The translations under genes and the position numbers were made by a program. Shown here piece after piece: positions 41,940-52,500 of a stretch of 64,000 bases of DNA (within the stretch, counting starts at the first letter, position 1; each line of letters begins with the position of its first letter). This stretch comes from Bacteroidota bacterium (lineage in GTDB: Bacteria; Bacteroidota; Bacteroidia; Flavobacteriales; Weeksellaceae), in contig JAFAGO010000051.1 in NCBI GenBank assembly GCA_023422635.1, positions 62,001 to 126,000 on the forward strand, in the 5' to 3' direction. A model generated the notes under the pieces. That model worked only from the letters and a program-made list of their open reading frames with translations, was not told the origin of the DNA and made no database searches.

Positions 41940-42830
41940 ATGAACCGTAAAGATTTTTTAAAAAGCATGGCTCTATTACCTATAGGTGCAGCAGCAATGA
42001 AGCTGAACGCACTCCATCAAGCAACTGATCTTTTTGGACCTACTGAAAGAATGCCCGTTTTATTCTTAGGACACGGAAATCCTATGAATGCCATCGACGA
42101 TAATATTTTTACAAAAGGTTTTCAGGAAGTGGCAAAAACACTTCCAAAACCTAGAGCAATTTTATGCATCTCTGCCCATTGGGAAACACGAGGAACCTTC
42201 ATCACCGCAATGCCTCATCCAGAGACCATTCACGATTTTGGTGGCTTTCCACAAGCATTGTTCGATGTTCAATATCCCGCTCCAGGAAGTCCAGAACTGG
42301 CAGAAGAAACTTCTCTACTGATTAAATCGGTAAATGTTCAACTTACCGAAGATTGGGGATTGGATCACGGATGTTGGACGGTTGTAAAGTTTTTATATCC
42401 TAATGCTGACGTTCCCATTGTGGAAATGAGCATCGATTACAATAAACCGATGTCTTATCATTATGCATTAGGAAGAGAACTTGCCGCATTACGCCGAAAA
42501 GGTGTGCTTATTATTGGCAGTGGAAATACAGTGCACAATCTTCGAATGGCTGCTTGGGATAAAATGATGACGCCAGGATATGGATATGATTGGGCAAATA
42601 TTGCCAACGAAAAAATTCGGAATTTTATTTTAGATGGAAACCATCAAGCGTTAATTAATTACGATAAACAAGGTCAGGAAATTCAAATGGCAGCGCCAAC
42701 TCCAGAACATTTTATTCCGCTTTTATATACTTTAGGATTGCAAGAAAAAGATGAACAAGCCACAGTTTTCAACGATTCTTTGGTAGCCGGTTCTCTCAAC
42801 ATGATGTCTGTAAAAATCGACAAAGCGTAA
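41940..42830 (+). CDS. 4,5-DOPA dioxygenase extradiol-like protein (LigB family)
   Basis: A 296-residue class III extradiol dioxygenase, related to E. coli YgiD. Metal ligands are probably the histidines in FLGHGNPMNAI, ISAHWETRG, and IGSGNTVHNLR. Residues 1-20 (MNRKDFLKSMALLPIGAAAM) resemble a Tat-like leader but with a single Arg-Lys rather than twin Arg, and no clear cleavage site. DODA enzymes open dihydroxylated aromatic rings; the substrate is unknown. The stop overlaps the next gene by one base (TAATG), so three genes form an operon with an esterase and an isochorismatase-like hydrolase. Confidence 0.82.
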   Translation: MNRKDFLKSMALLPIGAAAMKLNALHQATDLFGPTERMPVLFLGHGNPMNAIDDNIFTKGFQEVAKTLPKPRAILCISAHWETRGTFITAMPHPETIHDFGGFPQALFDVQYPAPGSPELAEETSLLIKSVNVQLTEDWGLDHGCWTVVKFLYPNADVPIVEMSIDYNKPMSYHYALGRELAALRRKGVLIIGSGNTVHNLRMAAWDKMMTPGYGYDWANIANEKIRNFILDGNHQALINYDKQGQEIQMAAPTPEHFIPLLYTLGLQEKDEQATVFNDSLVAGSLNMMSVKIDKA

Positions 42831-43591
42831 TGAAGGAAATCGTATTCGGAGGATTTTTAATCGTCATCTTATTCATCATTTACAATTTTAATAAAGGAAA
42901 TCACTCAACACAAGAACAACAAAACATGTCAACAATACAAACACCTCAATTGCACTATTTGGTAAGAAAACCAAAAGTTAAATCTGAAAAAACACCATTA
43001 GTAATTCTACTTCACGGCGTTGGAAGCAACGAGCAAAATATGTTCTCTTTTGCAAATCATTTACCGGATGAATTTTTAGTCGTTTCCGCACGCGGACCGC
43101 TTACTTTAGGAAACGGAAGTTATGCATGGTTTCAAGTTCAGTTTACGCCAAACGGCCCGGTTATTAATGAAAAACAAGCAGAAAATTCCAGAAAAGAAAT
43201 TCTGAAATTCATTGAAGATTTAAAAAATGTAGAAGATTTTGATGAACATGAAGTCTATTTTATGGGCTTTAGCCAAGGAGGAATTATGAGCTACAGCGCT
43301 GCTTTAACCGAGCCTGAAAAATTTAAAGGAATAGCTGTGATGAGCGGAAGATTGCTTCCCGAAGTAGAACCATTAGTGGCCTCAAACGAGCGATTGAAAA
43401 ACTTGAAAGTCTTCGTTTCGCACGGAACTTCCGATCATGTTTTAAATTTCCAATACGCTTTGGATGCAACAGAATATTTAAAATCAAAAGGACTTCAACC
43501 AGAATTTCATCAGTATCAAGAAGATCATACCATTAATAATGAAATGCTTACAGATGTGGTGAAATGGTTAAAAGAATCCACATCAAAATAG
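42830..43591 (+). CDS. Alpha/beta-hydrolase, phospholipase/carboxylesterase family
   Basis: A 253-residue protein. An N-terminal hydrophobic segment (about residues 4-19) is a membrane anchor or uncleaved signal. The hydrolase domain has ILLHGVGSNEQNMF (oxyanion loop), the nucleophile serine in MGFSQGGIMSY, the aspartate in VSHGTSDHVLNF and the histidine in YQEDHTINNE. This is a full Ser-Asp-His triad of the YpfH/EstB type. It overlaps the DODA-like gene by one base, which couples their translation. The substrate is unknown. Confidence 0.85.
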   Translation: MKEIVFGGFLIVILFIIYNFNKGNHSTQEQQNMSTIQTPQLHYLVRKPKVKSEKTPLVILLHGVGSNEQNMFSFANHLPDEFLVVSARGPLTLGNGSYAWFQVQFTPNGPVINEKQAENSRKEILKFIEDLKNVEDFDEHEVYFMGFSQGGIMSYSAALTEPEKFKGIAVMSGRLLPEVEPLVASNERLKNLKVFVSHGTSDHVLNFQYALDATEYLKSKGLQPEFHQYQEDHTINNEMLTDVVKWLKESTSK

Positions 43592-43630
43592 AATAATAAC
43601 AATAACGTTTAATTTTTAAAAACATTAAAA

Positions 43631-44386
43631 ATGAGCTCAAACAAAGAAATTTTCAGCCCAATTACAGATCACATTCTATCTACACAATTAAACAAAGAAG
43701 AAGCAAAAGAACAAGGTAACTTCGTGTACGACAAACCCACGATTGAAAATAGTGTAATGCTTTTTGTAGATCACCAAATTGGTTTGATGGCGGGCGTTAG
43801 AGATTTTCAAAATCTTTCCGCTTACAAAAGCAATGTTTTAGGATTGGCCAAAACTGCCATTGCAGCAAAAATCCCAGTGCTAATCACTTCTTCCAACGCA
43901 CAATGGCAAAACGGAGACACGCTTCCTGAGCTAAAAGCGCTTTTTCCAGATGAACCAATTTACAGAAGAACAGGAATCATCAACGCTTATGAAGATCCTA
44001 CCTTCAGAAAAGCATTGTTGGATTTATTAGAAAAAACCGGAAGAACCCACATCATCATTTCAGGAGTAACCTTGGGCACTTGTGTAACTTTCCCCACTTT
44101 ATCTTTACTAAATGACGGTTTCAAAGTATTTCCAGTAATCGACGCTTCTGGTGCTTGGAATAATTACGAAGCTACAGCTGCGATTACCAGAATGTCAAAT
44201 GCAGGCGCAGAACCTGTAACCGTTTTCCCTTTAGCATGCGAATTACGAGCCGATTGGAAAGGCGAAACTGCCAACGATATGTTTACTCCATTTGTAGAAA
44301 ATCTTCCAGAATACGCTTGGTTAATCAAAACCTATTGGGATACCGCAACGGGTGCTGGCGTAAAAGATCCTTTCAAAGAGAATTAA
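43631..44386 (+). CDS. Isochorismatase-like cysteine hydrolase
   Basis: A 251-residue protein of the isochorismatase-like fold, closest in pattern to YcaC. The aspartate is in VMLFVDHQIGLM, a lysine lies in the middle region, and the cysteine is in SGVTLGTCVTFPTLSLLNDG (cysteine in the GTCVT loop, preceded by a possible cis-peptide). These are the expected Asp-Lys-Cys residues. Substrates of YcaC-like enzymes are poorly known. It is the last gene of the dioxygenase-esterase-hydrolase cluster, 39 bases after the esterase. Confidence 0.82.
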   Translation: MSSNKEIFSPITDHILSTQLNKEEAKEQGNFVYDKPTIENSVMLFVDHQIGLMAGVRDFQNLSAYKSNVLGLAKTAIAAKIPVLITSSNAQWQNGDTLPELKALFPDEPIYRRTGIINAYEDPTFRKALLDLLEKTGRTHIIISGVTLGTCVTFPTLSLLNDGFKVFPVIDASGAWNNYEATAAITRMSNAGAEPVTVFPLACELRADWKGETANDMFTPFVENLPEYAWLIKTYWDTATGAGVKDPFKEN

Positions 44387-44394
44387 TTCATCAT

Positions 44395-44550
44395 CGTCGT
44401 GAATTTTTCGATTATGCTCAGACTGATAATGTACAAAATCTACCTATTCATTTTAGAATTGTCATGCTGAGCGAAGTCGAAGCATTTTTACAAAATATTA
44501 ATTGTTCGGTCATTATAGACCAATAGGTGAATAAACGGATATTCATTAAA
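44395..44550. repeat. Diverged dispersed copy of the 18.3-kb repeat unit
   Basis: GATTATGCTCAGA at 44410 is followed by GTCATGCTGAGC exactly 51 bases later (44461), as in the two copies at 18.3-18.7 kb, and then by GTCGAAGCAT and an AT-rich tail ending ACGGATATTC. It lies after the isochorismatase-like gene. Confidence 0.75.
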
Positions 44551-44571
44551 ATAGGATGAACAAATAAAAAG

Positions 44572-44603
44572 AAAGAGAAGCCCAAAAAACTTCTCTTTTT
44601 TTA
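44572..44603 (+). terminator. Terminator upstream of dapF
   Basis: Stem AAAGAGAAG / CTTCTCTTT with a nine-base loop and a T run. It is about 185 bases after the isochorismatase-like stop. Confidence 0.7.
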
Positions 44604-44620
44604 TGCCCATTATAATTCCG

Positions 44621-44628
44621 TATTTTTG
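44621..44628 (+). promoter_or_regulatory. -7 promoter box of dapF
   Basis: TATTTTTG matches TAnnTTTG, 27 bases before the dapF ATG at 44656. Confidence 0.6.
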
Positions 44629-44655
44629 CACCCCAAAACGATACGATTTACCATT

Positions 44656-45426
44656 ATGGATTTTTTTAAATATCAAGGAACCGGAAATGATTTTGTAATC
44701 ATTGATAATAGAAATTTAGATTTCAAAAAAAACACTGAAAACGTTGCGCAGTTATGCGACAGAAGGTTTGGAATTGGTGCCGATGGCCTCATACTTTTAG
44801 AAAATGATGATCATTCAGATTTTAAAATGGTATACTACAACTCCGACGGAAATGAAAGTACCATGTGCGGTAATGGAGGAAGATGCATCGTCGCTTTCGC
44901 ACATTTTCTTAAAATTTTTGAAACCAAAACCACCTTCCAAGCAATTGACGGATTACACCAAGCTGAGATTAAAGACGGAATTGTTAAGCTAAAAATGATC
45001 AATGTTGAAACCATTTCGCGAGATCAGGACGCTTATGTCACCAACACAGGATCACCTCATTTCGTTGCCTATGTAGAAAACTTGAAAGAATACAATGTGT
45101 ACGAAAATGGTAACAAAATTAGAAATTCTGCGACCTATGCTCAAGAAGGAATAAATGTGAATTTTGTTGAACAAACGGGCGAAAATCAAATTTTTGTTAG
45201 AACCTACGAACGTGGAGTTGAGGACGAAACATATAGCTGTGGAACTGGTGTTACTGCATGTGCTTTAACATTTATGCTCGAACATTCAACTTCCGAAGTG
45301 AGCGTAAAAACATTAGGCGGTAATTTGAAAGTCTACGCAGAAAAACAGAATACTTCTTTTGAAAATATTTGGCTGGAAGGTCCCGCAAAACAGGTTTTTT
45401 CAGGTAAAATTCAAGATTTTAAATAA
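44656..45426 (+). CDS. dapF: Diaminopimelate epimerase
   Basis: A 256-residue protein, full length. The two catalytic cysteines are in TMCGNGGRCI and YSCGTGVTACAL. FFKYQGTGNDFVIID at the start is typical. The enzyme makes meso-diaminopimelate for peptidoglycan and lysine. ATG at 44656 is chosen over one at 44626, which overlaps the -7 box at 44621-44628. mltG follows 6 bases downstream. Confidence 0.96.
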   Translation: MDFFKYQGTGNDFVIIDNRNLDFKKNTENVAQLCDRRFGIGADGLILLENDDHSDFKMVYYNSDGNESTMCGNGGRCIVAFAHFLKIFETKTTFQAIDGLHQAEIKDGIVKLKMINVETISRDQDAYVTNTGSPHFVAYVENLKEYNVYENGNKIRNSATYAQEGINVNFVEQTGENQIFVRTYERGVEDETYSCGTGVTACALTFMLEHSTSEVSVKTLGGNLKVYAEKQNTSFENIWLEGPAKQVFSGKIQDFK

Positions 45427-45432
45427 ATTTTA

Positions 45433-46473
45433 ATGATGAAAAAAATTCTGAGCTTTTTAGTTCTCCTTTTCGCGTTGGCGGTAATTATTGGAGGGTATTT
45501 CGGATTTCAATATTATAAAAAATACTATAAAAATAATGTTCAAAAAGAGGGCTATGTGTTAATTCCTCATGAAGCGGGATTCCAACAAATTTTAGATTCC
45601 GTTGCGCCGTTTGTAAAAGATAAAAATACGTTTAAAGAGGTTGCATTGGCAAAAAATATGAATCGATATTTTCAAGCTGGGCGATATCACTTCAAAAATG
45701 GAACTTCAAATACCGACTTGGTAAATATGATTAAAGCTGGAAACCAAACCGAAAACACATTTCGAATTGGTGATTTCTTCGATGTTTATCAAATGTTGGG
45801 TAAAGTTGCCAAAAAAACCGAATTGGATTCTGCTCGTTTTGCAAAGGATTTAAATGCAATTGCTCAGCAAAAAGGTTTAGACAATGCCGAAGATTTAAAA
45901 AAATATTTTTTTATTGACAGCTATAATTTTTATTGGACGGTAACGCCAAAAGAATTTTTCAAAAAATTTGAAGATCAGTACAATGATTTTTGGACTTCTG
46001 AACGTATCGCAAAAGAAAAAGCAACAGGTTTAACTCGAAATCAAGTGTACGCTCTTGCATCAATCGTGTACAAAGAATCTGGCGGAAAACCGGATGAAAT
46101 GAAAACCATCGCAGGTTTGTACATGAATCGTTACCATAAAGGCATGAAGTTACAAAGCGATCCCACCGTAATTTATGCAGTTAATAAAGCATCGAACTTC
46201 ACCACGCCAATTCGTAGAGTTTTGTATAAACATTTGCGCGAACCTTCGCCGTACAACACGTATGCGAACGCTGGAATTCCTCCTGGTCCCATTTGTATCA
46301 CCGATAAAAATTCCGTAGATGCCGTTTTAAACTACGAAAAAAACAACTACATATTTATGGTTGCTGATCCTTCCAGATTTGGATTTCATAAGTTTACAGC
46401 AAGCGATGCTGAACATGCCAGAAATGCGAAAATCTATCAAGATTGGCTGAACTCCAAAAATATTACCAAATAA
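45433..46473 (+). CDS. mltG: Endolytic peptidoglycan transglycosylase MltG
   Basis: A 346-residue protein with one N-terminal membrane helix (about 5-26) and a YceG domain. The catalytic glutamate lies in LASIVYKESGG, and LQSDPTVIYAV and YNTYANAGIPPGPI are the other MltG hallmarks. A LysM-like subdomain precedes the catalytic domain. MltG cuts nascent glycan strands and limits their length at the inner membrane. It begins 6 bases after dapF, so the two are cotranscribed; both act in peptidoglycan. A start at the second Met is equally possible. Confidence 0.93.
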   Translation: MMKKILSFLVLLFALAVIIGGYFGFQYYKKYYKNNVQKEGYVLIPHEAGFQQILDSVAPFVKDKNTFKEVALAKNMNRYFQAGRYHFKNGTSNTDLVNMIKAGNQTENTFRIGDFFDVYQMLGKVAKKTELDSARFAKDLNAIAQQKGLDNAEDLKKYFFIDSYNFYWTVTPKEFFKKFEDQYNDFWTSERIAKEKATGLTRNQVYALASIVYKESGGKPDEMKTIAGLYMNRYHKGMKLQSDPTVIYAVNKASNFTTPIRRVLYKHLREPSPYNTYANAGIPPGPICITDKNSVDAVLNYEKNNYIFMVADPSRFGFHKFTASDAEHARNAKIYQDWLNSKNITK

Positions 46474-46549
46474 AATTTTAATTATTTTAAACATTTGCTT
46501 TAACTTTTAAAGAAAAACGAAATCTAATATCTTATACAATCCTTCTTTT

Positions 46550-49069
46550 ATGAAGTCAAACATTGAAATCTCGTCGATAATCAAAGGACGAACGTTGGGA
46601 CTAATTTTTGTGTTAAGTGCCGCAAGTATGGCATTTTCACAGCAAAAACTTCCGGTTACGGGGAAAGTTCTCGACCAACAAAATCAACCCGTTCCCTACG
46701 CATCTGTTACATTTTCGCATCCCAACAACAAATTGTTGAGCGACGCTACGTTAACAGATGAGCAAGGTAACTTTTCTTTAGAATTGGCTCCCGCTGAATA
46801 TTCAGTAAGCTTAGAAGCCATCGACTATCAAAAAAATATCATCTCTAAGAATGTTGCAACAGCAGGAAGTTTAGGAAATTTCATCATTAAAAAAGAAGAA
46901 TCCTCAACGCTTACGCCTACACAAGAGATTCAAGGTGTGGTAATTACTGCCCAAGCATCTAAACCTTATAAAGTGGACTTGGATAAAAAAGTCTACGATC
47001 CCTCAACAGACGTCATCAGTAAAGGTGGAAATCTTCAAGATGTTCTAACAAACGTTCCATCGGTTTCTGTAGATACAGATGGAACTGTTTCGATGAGAGG
47101 AAATTCAAATGTTCGTTTTCTTATTAACGGCAAACCATCTTCGCTTTTAGGAATTGATGACAACAGCAATGCTTTACAAAGTATTCCCGCCGATCAAATT
47201 GAAAGAATTGAAGTGATCACCAATCCATCCTCTAGATTTGAAGCTAGCGGAACGGCAGGTATCTTGAATATTATTCTCAAAAAAAATAAAGGCAAAGGAT
47301 TTAACGGTACCGTTACAGGAAGTTTAGGCTATTTACCTAGAACCAATCTTAATACAAACCTAAGTTGGAGAAAAGGAAATCTCACTTGGTTTTTGAATGG
47401 CGGCGGCGGTTACGACAAAAGAAAAAATACACGAAGAAACAACACCACTTATTATAATGTAACCGATAGTTATCCGTATTTGGAACAAACGAACGATAAC
47501 AAAAATGAAGGAAAAAACTACAATGTAAACACAGGTTTCAATTATGATATTTCCGAGAAAACCTCTGTAAATGCTGGCGTAATGTTGCGTTACAGAACAA
47601 TGGAAGGAAATGAAACCAATTATTATAAAGAGTTTGATGCGAATAGAATTCTTCAATTAGAAACCAGTAGATTAAGTAGCGCTAATGGAGAAGGCACGGC
47701 TTGGCAAGGCGATTTGGGATTGGATCATAAATTCAATACAAACGGTCATGCGATTTCTGCTTCCGCAAGCTTCCAACAAAACAAAAATAAAGACTACAAC
47801 AATATTCTTGAAAATGGTGAAAATGGAGTTTTTCTGGATCGAAATTTAATCGATCAAAATACCACCAACAAAACCTTTATCGGAAAATTGGATTATGAGC
47901 TTCCCATTGGTGAAAACTCAAGACTTGAAGCAGGTTACCGAATTGATCGAAACCAAAACGATTACGATTATGATGTTTTAGAGTCGGCAGATGACATTAA
48001 TTTTACGTTAGATCCAGATTTTACGAGTACAACCGTTTATAAAGAAATGTTTAATGCATTTTACGGACAGTTTAAAAGTAAAATTGGCGACTTAGGTTAT
48101 CAATTAGGGTTGAGAACTGAAATCTCTGATGTGGATGTTTCTTTTACTGATATTAATGGAAACGAAACTGTAATCAACAAAAACTACACGGGATTATTTC
48201 CGAGTGTATTTTTGAGTTATGATTTGGGAGCAGATAAAAACAACCAACTTTTGGTGAATTATTCAAGAAGGATTAATCGCCCAAGATCGTGGTTTTTGGT
48301 GCCGTTCAACTCTTTTAGTCAGAACGACAACCGAAATCAGTTTATGGGAAATGCCGATTTGAATCCTGAATACATCAATTCCTACGAATTAGGATATGCA
48401 ATTCAGAAGAAGAAATACACCATTAATCCAACTATTTACTTTAGAAAAAGTCAGGATGAAACCCAAATGATTGTGGTACAAAAAGAACCGGGATCACAAA
48501 TTTTGGTGACAAAACCGTATAACGTTGGTTGGGAATCTCAACTTGGATTAGATTTAAATGCTACAGCAGATTTTTTCCCATGGTGGAAAGTAATGGGAAG
48601 TGTAGATCTTTTCCGTTATGAATCGAAAGGAGAATTCTTCGATCCTGAAGTTATGGAAGAACCGTTTTCAGTAGATGGCGACGGATTTTCAGCAAGAGCA
48701 AGATTAACGAACACTTTTAAAGTGGATAAAAGCTTCAGCTTCCAAATTCAAGGAATGTTTAGAGGCGGAGAAAAAACCGCATCTACAAAAAGATTATCCA
48801 GCTATAGTGTGAATTTAGGTGCAACCAAAACCATTTGGAATGGCGATGGAACAATTGCCTTCAATATTCAGGATGTATTCAATACACGTAGAATGGAAAG
48901 CTACACGTATGGCTCAGGATTCGAGCGCTATCAGTACATGCAATGGCAACCGCGACAAGCGTCGATTTCTTTAACATATCGTTTTAAACAAGGCGAAAAA
49001 ATTGAGCAACCGAAAAAGAAACGCGATAACAACGCCAACTTTGAGGACGACGATCAACAACAAATGTAA
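46550..49069 (+). CDS. Outer-membrane beta-barrel protein with carboxypeptidase-like and plug domains (TonB-receptor type)
   Basis: An 839-residue protein. A signal peptide covers about 1-31. A carboxypeptidase-like regulatory domain follows (about 33-120, GKVLDQQNQPVPYASVTF). A plug domain is at about 145-235 (DVLTNVPSVSVDTDGTVSMR, with a RGNSNVRFLINGKPSS loop), ending in a long barrel with aromatic strand patterns. The C-terminal SLTYRFKQGEKIEQP and charged tail are typical of the OMP_b-brl_3 group. It probably takes up an unknown substrate with TonB energy. It has no adjacent SusD partner. Confidence 0.9.
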   Translation: MKSNIEISSIIKGRTLGLIFVLSAASMAFSQQKLPVTGKVLDQQNQPVPYASVTFSHPNNKLLSDATLTDEQGNFSLELAPAEYSVSLEAIDYQKNIISKNVATAGSLGNFIIKKEESSTLTPTQEIQGVVITAQASKPYKVDLDKKVYDPSTDVISKGGNLQDVLTNVPSVSVDTDGTVSMRGNSNVRFLINGKPSSLLGIDDNSNALQSIPADQIERIEVITNPSSRFEASGTAGILNIILKKNKGKGFNGTVTGSLGYLPRTNLNTNLSWRKGNLTWFLNGGGGYDKRKNTRRNNTTYYNVTDSYPYLEQTNDNKNEGKNYNVNTGFNYDISEKTSVNAGVMLRYRTMEGNETNYYKEFDANRILQLETSRLSSANGEGTAWQGDLGLDHKFNTNGHAISASASFQQNKNKDYNNILENGENGVFLDRNLIDQNTTNKTFIGKLDYELPIGENSRLEAGYRIDRNQNDYDYDVLESADDINFTLDPDFTSTTVYKEMFNAFYGQFKSKIGDLGYQLGLRTEISDVDVSFTDINGNETVINKNYTGLFPSVFLSYDLGADKNNQLLVNYSRRINRPRSWFLVPFNSFSQNDNRNQFMGNADLNPEYINSYELGYAIQKKKYTINPTIYFRKSQDETQMIVVQKEPGSQILVTKPYNVGWESQLGLDLNATADFFPWWKVMGSVDLFRYESKGEFFDPEVMEEPFSVDGDGFSARARLTNTFKVDKSFSFQIQGMFRGGEKTASTKRLSSYSVNLGATKTIWNGDGTIAFNIQDVFNTRRMESYTYGSGFERYQYMQWQPRQASISLTYRFKQGEKIEQPKKKRDNNANFEDDDQQQM

Positions 49070-49077
49070 TATAAAAA

Positions 49078-49112
49078 GGATCCGTCTCATTTTTGATGAG
49101 GCGGATTTTTTG
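49078..49112 (+). terminator. Terminator after the outer-membrane protein gene
   Basis: Stem ATCCGTCTCAT / ATGAGGCGGAT (one G-T pair), loop TTTTG, followed by a T run. Confidence 0.85.
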
Positions 49113-49598
49113 TTACCCACTTTTTAAATGAAAATCTTTGGAAAATTGATAATTATACTTAATTTTAAAAGCTTCATTTTTTTTTTTTAAATAGATAATT
49201 ATATTCTTTTTTCTTTTATTCTTAGATGCTTAGCGAAAGGTCTTATAGAATTATGAAGCCATCTCGCAGCTGAGGCTGCTTCTTTTATTGAACAGCGGTG
49301 TTTTAGCTTTTAAAAATGAAATATATACTAAAAGAAGTTTGAAAAACGGGAGAATAGCATTCACTCTTCGAGAGCCTCAGAGTGACAAAACAAAAAGCAG
49401 AGAGTTACTATAACGAATGTCATGCTGAGGCTCTCGAAGCATATTTTATACTGAGACAATTTTATATAGAGCTGTTCGAAATGAAGTATTTTTGTAGAGT
49501 ATTTGAATCATACTGACAAAAACTCTTCGACAACCTCAGAGTGACAAATAGTATATCATTTAAAATACAAAATTCATTATCTAAAATTTAGAATTTCA
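49113..49598. other. Gene-free region with REP-like repeats
   Basis: The gap has no coding sequence I can support. It contains a hairpin GAAGC (49255-49259) / GCTTC (49278-49282), and three REP-like copies at 49363-49386, 49419-49442 and 49522-49545. The rest is AT-rich. Confidence 0.6.
49363..49545. repeat. REP-like cluster, inverted-direct-inverted
   Basis: Copy 1 (49363-49386) reads ACTCTTCGAG...CAGAGTGAC, copy 2 (49419-49442) reads GTCATGCTGAG...CGAAGCAT, copy 3 (49522-49545) is like copy 1. The core CTTCGAGAGCCTCAG of copy 1 is the exact reverse complement of CTGAGGCTCTCGAAG of copy 2, so the pair can fold as a 15-base stem. The core resembles the copies at 18.4, 18.6 and 44.5 kb. Confidence 0.75.
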
Positions 49599-52500
49599 AT
49601 GTTCCTCAATTGCCACACTTTCCACAGTTTGCGTTATGGCACTTTATCGGTTCAAGAACTGGTGAAGCAGGCTTCGGATTGTGGTGTGAAAGAATTGGTT
49701 TTAACGGACATCAATACGATTACGGCGATTTATGAATTTAAGAAAGAATGTGAAAATCTTGGAATAAAACCCATTGTTGGTGTAGAAATCCGGAAAGAAA
49801 ATGAACTTTTCTACATCGCCATTGCAAAAGATTTTAGCAGAATTGGCGAGATTAATCAAATGCTCACCGATTTTAATTGTAATGAAAAAGAACTTCCAAA
49901 ACATCATCCCAATTTCAAAAATGTCTTCACGATTTATCCTTTAGAAAATCGACCAGAAACGTTGTTGAAAAATGAATGTATCGGAATTAAAGAAACTGAA
50001 CTCAATCTGTTGTACAGAAAGGATTTGAAAGATTTGATTTCAAAAATGGTGATACTACAACCTGTAACGGTAAGTTCACAAAAGGAATTCAATCTTCACC
50101 GAATTTTACGAGCGATTGACCAAAATACGTTAATTTCAAAACTGGAAAAAAAGGATTGTTGCGAACCAACCGAACGTTTCCAATCTCCACAACAAATTGT
50201 AGAAGCATTTGCTCGTTATCCGCAGATTATTGAAAACACCAAAAACCTGCTTCAATCCTGCAATTTTGAATTTAAATTTGGCGTTCCCAGAAACCGAAAG
50301 TTCTACACCCATTCCAAAGAAGATGATTTAAAATTACTGACCAGATTGGTGCATGTCGGAATGGAAAAACGCTACGGAAATTGCAATGAAGAAGCCAAAA
50401 GAAGAGTCAAAAAAGAATTAAAAGTCATTAATGAGCTCAACTTTAGTGGCTATTTTCTAATGACTTGGGATATTATCCGATACAGCAATTCTATGGGATT
50501 TATGCACGTTGGAAGAGGAAGTGGTGCCAATTCGATTGTGAGTTATTGTTTGGGAATCACCGATATTTGTCCGCTCGAATTGGATTTGTATTTTGAACGT
50601 TTTTTGAATCTTAACCGAAAATCTCCGCCCGATTTTGATATCGATTGGAGTTGGCAAGAACGAGATATTATATTAGAATATATTTTTGATCGTTACGGAA
50701 AAGATCACGTTGCTTTTTGCGGAACCAATGTAGAATTTAAGTACCGATCAATTTTTCGGGAAGTGGGAAAAGCATTTGGTTTGCCGAAAGAAGAATTGGA
50801 TGCTTTGGCGAAAAATCCAATGGCAACACACGATAAAAATGAAGTTGTAAAACTCGTTCACAAATACGGATTACTTTTAGAGAAATTCCCGAATCAACGC
50901 AGTATGCACGCTTGTGGAATTTTAATTTCTGAAGAACCAATTACGAACTTTACTGCTTTAGAAATGCCCCCAAAAGGTTTTCCGATTGTGCAATTTGATA
51001 TGCATGTTGCGGAAGAAATTGGTTTTGAAAAGTTTGACATTCTTTCTCAACGTGGTTTAGGAACGATCAACGATACCGTAAAACTCATTAAAAAAAATCG
51101 TGGAATTACAGTTGATATCAAAGACACCACGATTTCCAAAGATGAAAAAATCTGCAATCAGCATTTGGCAGAAGGAAAAACCATTGGCTGCTTTTATATC
51201 GAAAGTCCTGCAATGCGTGGATTATTGCGAAGATTAAAATGCGATAATTATAAAGTTTTGGTGGCAGCTTCGTCGATTATTCGTCCTGGAGTTGCACAAA
51301 GTGGCATGATGAAAGAGTATATTTTTCGGCACAATCACCCCAATCAGTTTGAATATTTCCACGATGTTTTCAAAGAACAATTGGGTGAAACCTACGGAAT
51401 TATGGTGTATCAGGAAGATGTGATTAAAATTGCGTTGCATTTTGGTGGTTTATCTGCAGCCGATGGCGATGTTTTACGGCGAGCGATGAGTGGAAAAGGA
51501 AGATCGCTTTCTGCACTTCAAAAAGTAAAAGATCATTTTTTTGAATCGTGTAAAAAATTAGGACATCCAGAAAAATTATCGCAGGAAGTGTATCGACAAA
51601 TTGAATCTTTTGCGGGCTATTCTTTTTGTAAAGCACATTCTGCTTCGTATGCGGTGGAAAGTTATCAAAGTTTGTATTTGAAAGTCTATTATCCGTTGGA
51701 ATTTATGACTTCCGTCATCAATAATATGGGCGGATTTTACCGAACGGAAGTTTATGTTCACGAAGCAAAAATGTCGGGAGGAATGATTGAAAATCCTTGT
51801 GTGAATACCAGTTTTTATCAAACCACACTGAAAGGAAATCAAATTTATTTAGGTTTTCAACATTTACAAAGTTTGGAAACCAGGATTGCTCATTTTATTG
51901 CAGAAGAACGAGAGCGAAACGGAAATTATACTTCCCTTGAAAATTTTGTTCGAAGAGTTCCAATTGGTATTGAAACCCTTCAAATTTTAATTTTTATTGG
52001 TGCTTTTCGGTTTACAGGAAAACCCAAAAACGAATTATTGGTAGAAGCACGATTGCTTTTAATTCAGTTTAAACCGGAAACTCGAGGAATGCTTTTGCTA
52101 GAAGAACCACAACAAGAATACCAACTTCCCGAACTGAAACGTTCCGTTTTCGAAGATGCTTTTGATGAAATTGAACTGTTGGGATTTTCGGTTTCTTGCA
52201 GTCCATTTGATTTATTGAAAACCAAGTATCGTGGAAGTGTTTTCGTGAAAGATTTGCTTCAAAATCATAAAAAACAAGTGAAAATGTTGGCGTATCTTAT
52301 TTCCAGAAAACACGTTCCCACAAAGAAAGGAGCCATGTTTTTTGGAACTTGGATTGATGCCAATGGTGATTATTTTGATACCGCTCATTTTCCTAATTGC
52401 TTACAAGAATTTCCATTTCAAGGAGGTGGTTGTTATTTGCTTTTGGGAACGGTGGAAGTGGATTATCATTTCCCAACCATCACGATTCATAAAATGGCAA

